Shown here piece by piece: positions 58,052-64,000 of a stretch of DNA of 64,000 nt. The position numbers and the translations under genes are program-made. This stretch comes from Megalobrama amblycephala (lineage: Eukaryota > Chordata > Actinopteri > Cypriniformes > Xenocyprididae): positions 40,041,503 to 40,105,502 of the forward strand of contig NC_063049.1 in the NCBI RefSeq assembly GCF_018812025.1, read 5' to 3'. The first letter of the stretch is position 1. Every line of letters starts with the position of its first letter. Under the pieces are notes generated by a model. It was given only the letters and a program-made list of their open reading frames with translations. It ran no database searches and was not told where the DNA came from.

Positions 58052-58352
58052 GATATTGTTGAATTCTTTCTTTTTTTTCCCCCCTCACAAAAAATATTCT
58101 CGTAGCTTTATAATATTAAGGTAGAACCACTGAACTCATATGAACTGTTTTAAATATGTTTTGAGAACCTTTCTGAATCTTGATAAGTTCGGTGGCATTG
58201 CTGGCAATCGAGGCCTCACTGAGCCATTGGATTTCATCAAAAATATCTTAATTTGTGTTCTGAAGATGAATGAAGGTCTTACGGGTGTAGAATGACATGA
58301 GGGTGAGTAATAAATTACATTATTTTCATTTTTGGGTGGACTAACCCTTTAA

Positions 58353-59412
58353 TATTTTTATATTTTTTGTTTAAAAATTAAAATTACATATTATAATTTT
58401 AATAAAATATTAAATTATTAATTGATATTTAATGTTATGTTTTGATTATTTATATACAAATAATATTAATATTATATTTGTATTATTTGTATATTTCAAA
58501 TGCAGATCTCTAAAAAGAAAATGAAAAAAGTTTTTTTTTTTTTTTTTCTTGTAGTTTAAGTTCTTTTAATATACACCATCTTCAAAACATGACAGTCATG
58601 GCATGAGACCCTGAAAAAGAAAGCAGAAAGTGATACAAAAATCCATTCAAACCCAAAAGTCCGTCTGATGCTTATGTACAATTACAAAAAGAGTGCAAAC
58701 TGACGGCTGATTTATCTGTACTAGACAAAATGACCAGAATGCCCATCTCTAGTAGGGCCACATTCACACAAGTTCTTCTGTGAACTCAAGAGTAAAGCCT
58801 GCGGCAAGTACAGCACAATAACAAAGAGCATGATCTTTTGCATGAACTCATCTGGCTTTTTTGAGTTCCTCAAGGCACATAATTACACTGACTATAATGC
58901 CCTTAAAGATTCACAACTGACCAATGAACAATGCATTGCTTTGTTCACTAAACAAATGGTGCTATGTGAATGTGAGATATCCACACACATTTCAGCTCCA
59001 GCTCATGTTACATCCAGAGCAACATGTTCGCTCTATAAAGAGAGATCGGGATGACAACACGACACGTGTTTTAATTACAGAGGTGTGGCACACTTGTGCT
59101 TTCCCTTTGCAATGCATGTACTGCAACTTGATTCATTCTGGGTAATCCTGGTTTAGTCACCCCCATAGTATGCAAGTCCACCCCATTATGGAAAATAATG
59201 GCAAAAATCCACAAGTTTTTAAACATATAGTGCAACCAGTGTAGTCCTATTCATTAACAAATTACTTTTATAAGTCTATTCTTTTAATAAATCATTCAAA
59301 AGGACTCACAGGTCTGAATCAGTCTGATGAATCCTTCACTGAATTAACTCACTGAATCAGTCAGAGCAAGCTACTGAATCAACATCTGACTCACTTAATG
59401 AATTGCAATGTG
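58353..59412. other. No gene recognised
   Basis: AT-rich start with a poly(T) at 58,530-58,547, then unique-looking sequence. Frames at 58,830-59,145 are unsupported. Confidence 0.5.
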
Positions 59413-59941
59413 TAAAGTCGGGTGCACACTGTACGATTCATAACTGTCCTTTACAACTGTTGCTTGTCAGACTGTACAAACATGATCCCCGCTCTTGAAC
59501 CCTCTAGACAGTTGACGGTAGCCAATGACTTCCATAGTATTTTTTTTTTCCATACTATAGAAGTCAATGGCTGCCATCAACTTACCAACATTCTTCAATA
59601 CATCTTCTTTTGTGTTCAACAGAAGAAAGAAACTCATAGGTTTGGAACAACTTAAGGGTGAGTAAATGATGACAAAATTGCACTCCTATTGGTTTTTGTT
59701 TTGACAGTTGTTGTAGGAGGTCACAATGCAGGACTGTGCTTCAGATCTTCTGACACTGCCAGAATTTCATCCGAGGTAAAATTTGAACGCAATGGCCGTT
59801 AATCGGATGATGGTGAACAAGTCAAACTAGCAATCAAAGACTTCAGATTTAGGCTTGGGATCAGAGGAATCTTTTAGGATTCATAAAACGTCTCAGACAG
59901 CCAAATCTCGGCCAGAATAGTACAGTGTGAACCCAGCTTTA
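59413..59941. mobile_element. hAT-like MITE, interrupted
   Basis: The termini TAAAGTCGGGTGCACACTGTAC and GTACAGTGTGAACCCAGCTTTA are inverted repeats. No clear 8-bp TSD remains. A foldback fragment (59,505-59,692) lies inside. Confidence 0.6.
59505..59692 (+). mobile_element. Foldback-family fragment (right-hand part)
   Basis: TCTTCTTTTGTGTTCAACAG, AAGAAACTCATAGGTTTGGA and AAGGGTGAGTAAATGATGAC belong to the same abundant foldback superfamily as 55,651-58,348. The terminal CTATCCCTTTAA-type end is missing. A small internal inverted repeat (AGCCAATGACTTCCATAGTA / TACTATAGAAGTCAATGGCT) precedes it. Confidence 0.6.
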
Positions 59942-60167
59942 CTCATCTGGAAATTAAGATGTGTGTACTTTAGGTTTGTGAACCTTAAACTAGTATTGTT
60001 ACTTACTGTTGCATAATATTATTAAAGGGGTGGTTGATTATGGTTTCAGTTTTTTAACTTCAGTTAAAATGTGTATAATGTTGCCGTTTGAGCATAAAAG
60101 ACATCTGCAAAGTTACGACGCTCAAAGTTCAATGCAAATGGAGATATTTTCTTTGAAAGAATTCTCT

Positions 60168-61428
60168 GTGGGTTGTCACGATACCATAAAAATGTCTTAC
60201 GATACTAAACCAGCTGAAGTATCACGATACCAAGTAGTATTGCGATACCATGCAGTATACAAAATGAACCAAACTTTCATAAAAACATGAAAACAGACCA
60301 GATTTTTCTCTGAATACTTCATTAATGAGAATGAATAACAGGCTTTTATTACCAATCAAATGAATCATTGTAAATAAAATTCATCTTAGCACTGCACAGA
60401 AGTTGTATGAACTGACATTACGATGTAGCATTTATGCATTTACACTTCAATTACAATTGCATAAATAATGTTATGATATTAATGTTTCAAATATAAAAAT
60501 CTGAATATAGAACTAAAAATTATAGAATAGACCTACTTTTAGATGGTAAAAAATGATAGAATAGGCCTACTTTTAGATGGGAGACTAAAGTCGCCAGTAG
60601 GTGGCAGCAAGTGTTAATGATTAAGTCAATGAATCATTCAACCGATTCGTTCAAAACGGCTGATTCATTCAAGAACGAAGCAAATGACTGTCTTAATGAA
60701 TGGATTAGTGAGTCAGTGACTCACCCAATATGTTCAAAAACAGATTCATTTAGAAACGAAACAAAACAAAAACAGCGCTCTTGCTCGTGTCACAAACTAT
60801 CAGGAGCATTTTTGCCAGCCTATCTTGAAATATATAACCCTGACTGGAGAGCAGTATGTGTATATTAAAACATATAATACATTTATAATTATAAAATCAC
60901 GATTGATATGATTGATAAGAACCGAGTGCAAACCCGCTATAGCTTATTGATGAATGGAATTGCATTTGTCTGAATCATGTATGCAAAGATGTTTCTAGAA
61001 ACAAAATATTTCATCTTTTCCAGAAGTGGTCAAATGAGCAACGGAAAAACTGTGAGAATTCATTCTTATATAAAGATTTTATGATGTTAATTAAGTGAAT
61101 TTCAGACCCTTTCTCCAGATAAAATGCACTGCGAACAACAACGTGCAAGTGCAACTTTATCTCATTGCAAAATTAACTGAAGCACCAGGAAACAATAAGG
61201 CGCTAATTGTACAGAGCATTTACTACACAGGGCACAGCAGATAGTCAATGGCAGTCTCTTGTAATGTTTTTGCAGGCACGTATGTTCAATTGAAGTGTAC
61301 CTGCCGCACATACAACATTCCTTACGGTACTGACGATACTACTATTTAAAAAATACAATGGCATCGCCAGTATTTTGAAGCTTTAGTATCGCGATACTAC
61401 CGTAGTACCGGTACACTGTGCAACCCTA
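60168..61428. mobile_element. hAT-like element nested in copy D
   Basis: The left end GTGGGTTGTCACGATACC and right end GGTACACTGTGCAACCCTA are imperfect inverted repeats of the TAGGGTTGYCACGATACC type. Comparison with copies A and C shows they are continuous across this site. The TSD is not preserved. A direct duplication of GAATAGGCCTACTTTTAGATG lies inside (60,520-60,580). No coding sequence recognised. Confidence 0.65.
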
Positions 61429-61714
61429 TTAAGGACTACAACAAACGGATGGTAGGGACTACAACTAGCTTCTTCCAGGGTTAGTGACATCACAAACCTC
61501 AAAATTTACATAAACCCCGCCCCCGAGAACACACAACAAAGGGGGTGAGGCCATGTTGGGCTGCTTTAGAGAAGAGGAAGAGTTGTTGTAGTAGAGTGTT
61601 GTTGTCATGCCGTCATTTTACACCGAACTGCTTCACAAATGAGGGTCAATTCAACGCTGGATTTGCACAAAAGATTAACATGACGGTCGATGAGCTGAAT
61701 CAACTCCACAGCAA

Positions 61715-61852
61715 CTACATAAATTTATCCACTATCCATTCAGAAACGTCCAGTTTCATTCTAAAAGTTGTAACTTCTTCCTGAGTCTCTCCATCAGTGT
61801 CGACTCCAGTTTGAACAATGTAAGGCTGAACACCGTTACTGACAATCCTCAT
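61715..61852 (-). pseudogene. Conserved 45-codon frame in T2-like copy D
   Basis: Open on the minus strand, MRIVSNGVQPYIVQTGVDTD to SEWIVDKFM. It differs from copy B by a single residue in the last ten. See copy A for the interpretation. Confidence 0.35.
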
Positions 61853-62119
61853 TTTGGCTGTGTGAGATTCTCTAGCTTTGTTGTTGTTGCGTGAGCTGTT
61901 AAAGCTCCGCCCTCTTTTGGAAAGCAGCCGGGAGCAGCAGCTCATTTGCATTTAAAGGGACACACACAAAAATGGTGTGTTTTTGCTCACACCCAAATAG
62001 GGGCAAATTTGACAAGCTATAATAAATGATCTGTGGGGTATTTTGAGCTGAAAGACACATTCTGGGGACACCAGACTTATATTACATCTTGTGAAAGGGC
62101 CATTATAGGTCCCCTTTAA

Positions 62120-63430
62120 CATTATAAAAAAAATTAAAAATACAAAAAATATTATAAATATTACATATGCCCACAAATAAATATAAATATACAAAATTAA
62201 TATAAAAAATATAGAAATAAAAATAAATGTGCTTCCTTTGCTACACAGTAACTTCAAAATTTGCCCCGTTCTCCACTTCTGATTTGTATTTTAATGCAGT
62301 ACTGAGAAAAATAAAAATTAAGAACTTTTGATTTTTCTCCACTAGGACTCAGAATTCCACTGTACATACTTTCCTCTTTTACGGAATGTGGAAATCTGCA
62401 AGCCTATCCTTTAAAAACAGTCCATGCAAGTCAACTAAAATTATCTGCCTTGGCTTGTTACAACATTTGGCATGAAATGGAAAGAAAAAAGTGGGACATT
62501 CTTCCTGTGCGTATTCAAAGTAAATGCAGCATGTCAGACCAAGGGATATATTATGATCCCTGAGAAAAACAACCCTCTCCCAGAGTTAAAAAAAAAAAAA
62601 AAAAAAAACACACAGGAGACCAACCTGGATGGCCATGCCCCTCTAATTACCTCATGACTCAACAGTCGTCTCTTCTACAAGAACAAGAAGGCTCTAGAAC
62701 TGGGTGATCCCAAACATCAGCAATGTAGCATATGCTACAAATGCGATGAGCCTTATGAGAGCATTTATCCTGTCCATCTCCCCACAGGCCTTTGAGAAGC
62801 CACAAAAGCAGAGGAGCAGGACTTCCTAGGAGTTCCTGGTTGCCAAGTGCGATTGACTCAGCCCTTTGCCAAGTATTAGAAAGCCTACAAGAAAATCCCT
62901 CCAGCAGAAAAGTGTCAACAAAATTCAAGAATAAAAGCCACATTCATCAACAGACAAAAAGACAGAGCCGGACGGAAGCGACTGCGTAGAATCTACATTT
63001 TGTCCATCCCGTGCAACAGGCTTGAGCCAAAAGAGGTGTTTAAGTCAGACAAGCCTTGTTATACCCCCACAAAGAGAGCATGCAAGCGTAACTGTGGGAA
63101 AAAGATACAGTTGCCCTTAACCCTTAATCTATCATGTGGACTGTCATTTCATCCTCAAAGCGATGCCCGCGCTGCATTAAAGTAGCTTTAAGTGACTGTA
63201 TTAAAGTCTTTTGTACTCCATTATCTTCTGTTGACAGAGTCTTTGTGAAGGGGTTTCTGCATCAGTGGATCTGTAATGTCCTGAAAGCCAGACTCTGAAA
63301 GAAATATCTGACCATCCCATTCATGGGATTTCTGCTGCACGTAGTGCCTCACTCATACCGCATCACCTTGCAAACCCCGACCTGAATTGGCACATGAAGT
63401 TTTTAGGGCTTTTAATTTAACACATTGATT
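62120..63430. other. No gene recognised
   Basis: Includes a poly(A) run at about 62,588-62,608. The open frames at 62,659-62,989 on both strands have no motif. Confidence 0.5.
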
Positions 63431-63435
63431 AAACG

Positions 63436-63674
63436 TAAATAAAATAAAATAAAATAAAATAAAATAAAATAAAATAAAATAAAATAAAATAAAATAAAAT
63501 AAAATAAAATAAAATAAAATAAAATAAAATAAAATAAAATAAAATAAAATAAAATAAATAAAATAAAATAAAATAAAATAAAATAAAATAAAATAAAATA
63601 AAATAAAATAAAATAAAATAAAATAAAACAAAACAAAACAAAACAAAATAAAATAAAATAAAATAAAATAAAAT
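63436..63674. repeat. (AAAAT)n pentanucleotide array, about 48 units
   Basis: An almost pure AAAAT array with one AAAT slip (about 63,556) and four AAAAC units (63,626-63,645). The FYFIL open frames on the minus strand are artefacts. Confidence 0.98.
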
Positions 63675-64000
63675 ATTATTGAGTCATCAAACCACAGTTT
63701 GAAATTCACAAAATATTCTCACCAAATATTGGCTAATTGATCACCATATCATGTAATATTTGAATAAAAGTTAAATCGATTGACAAACGTAGATTTTTTT
63801 TTTCTCCTGTGAATGAAAACGATGAGGTGTAAATCCCTGTTCTCAGATTTCAGCGGATTGTCAAGATTTTGACGCCAAGCAACCTATAATTTTCTTCTGC
63901 TCAAGCCAAGCGTGAGCATTGGGAAATTGGAAAAACGATATCCTCGAATCGGTCTCATTCAGTGAAGGAATGAAGTAATCTGAAGCGTACAGTCCTTTGT
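63675..64000. other. No gene recognised
   Basis: Unique-looking sequence to the end of the window. Confidence 0.5.

Larger units (their letters stand above)
55651..58348. mobile_element. TTAA-flanked foldback element containing nested elements
   Basis: Starts after TTAA (55,647-55,650) with AGGGTTAGTTCACCCAAAAA and ends with GGGTGGACTAACCCT before TTAA (58,349-58,352). The two arms, left 55,651-55,897 plus 57,816-57,883 and right 58,052-58,348, are inverted copies throughout (TTCATCTTCAGACCACAAAT against ATTTGTGTTCTGAAGATGAA; GAGAATATTTTTTGTGAG against CTCACAAAAAATATTCTC). This terminus is one of the most abundant in cyprinids; I think it corresponds to the Angel-type foldback group, but the name is from memory. 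The left arm is split by the 55,902-57,811 element. Confidence 0.8.
60026..62115 (-). mobile_element. T2/Kolobok-like element, copy D, both termini intact
   Basis: TTAA at 60,022-60,025 and 62,116-62,119 border AGGGGTGGTTGATTATGG and CATTATAGGTCCCCT. It is the reverse complement of copy A and the only copy with both ends. It is split by the 60,168-61,428 element; without it the length is about 830 bp. Contains the conserved short frame at 61,715-61,852. Confidence 0.75.

Noticed and set aside
63353..63709. 118-codon minus frame with FYFIL repeats (also 29,361-29,579)
   Set aside because: Translation of (AAAAT)n arrays.

Overview
The window reads as teleost-fish nuclear DNA, most likely cyprinid (zebrafish/carp-like). 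Nothing is organised like a bacterial or viral genome. There are no operons, coding density is very low, and there are long CA/AT/GATA-type microsatellites, a tRNA-derived SINE, Tc1 and hAT elements, TTAA-flanked foldback elements and an AP-endonuclease LINE, all of types recognised from cyprinid genomes. No complete host gene could be identified. The locus looks intergenic or intronic and has been built largely by transposons landing in, and rearranging, one another. Family names rest on reading termini, target-site duplications (TSDs) and protein motifs by eye; no database search was possible.

Layout. 1-8.6 kb: a decayed Tc1 transposase end, a TTAA-flanked T2/Kolobok-like element, a microsatellite-associated repeat in inverted copies, and a SINE. 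About 8.6-9.0 kb: a candidate first coding exon of an unidentified host gene on the minus strand. 9.2-11.1 kb: a compound satellite with higher-order structure. 11.1-19.0 kb: unannotatable sequence with several repeat remnants. 19,065-28,684: the only intact genes, forming a roughly 9.6 kb CACTA/EnSpm-like transposon. It encodes an 891-residue C2H2-finger transposase and, by splicing of four exons, a 511-residue PB1-domain protein; both have credible splice acceptors at their starts and may share two upstream leader exons. A 1.3 kb Tc1 palindrome sits inside the last intron of the PB1 gene. 28.7-29.6 kb: an AT-rich tandem array, followed by what looks like a paralogous empty copy of the CACTA insertion site.

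31-38.9 kb: a piggyBac-like deletion derivative, hAT MITEs with 8-bp TSDs, a possible host exon, a tandemly triplicated tRNA-like unit, a 3.2 kb degenerate hAT element containing another TTAA element, and a Tc1-type MITE. 39-48 kb: mostly unassigned DNA, microsatellites and two more T2-like elements. 48.3-53.1 kb: a hAT MITE beside a 3.5 kb LINE insertion bounded by an 11-bp TSD. Its internal order (inverted 5' half, out-of-order middle block) fits twin priming plus a template jump. 55.65-58.35 kb: a nested foldback element with at least three levels. 59.4-62.1 kb: a hAT MITE split by a foldback fragment, and a T2-like element split by a hAT-like element. The end holds a 240 bp AAAAT array.

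The gene content is therefore the machinery of mobile elements. The best candidate for an active or recently active system is the CACTA-like element, whose two products could be made from one promoter by alternative splicing.
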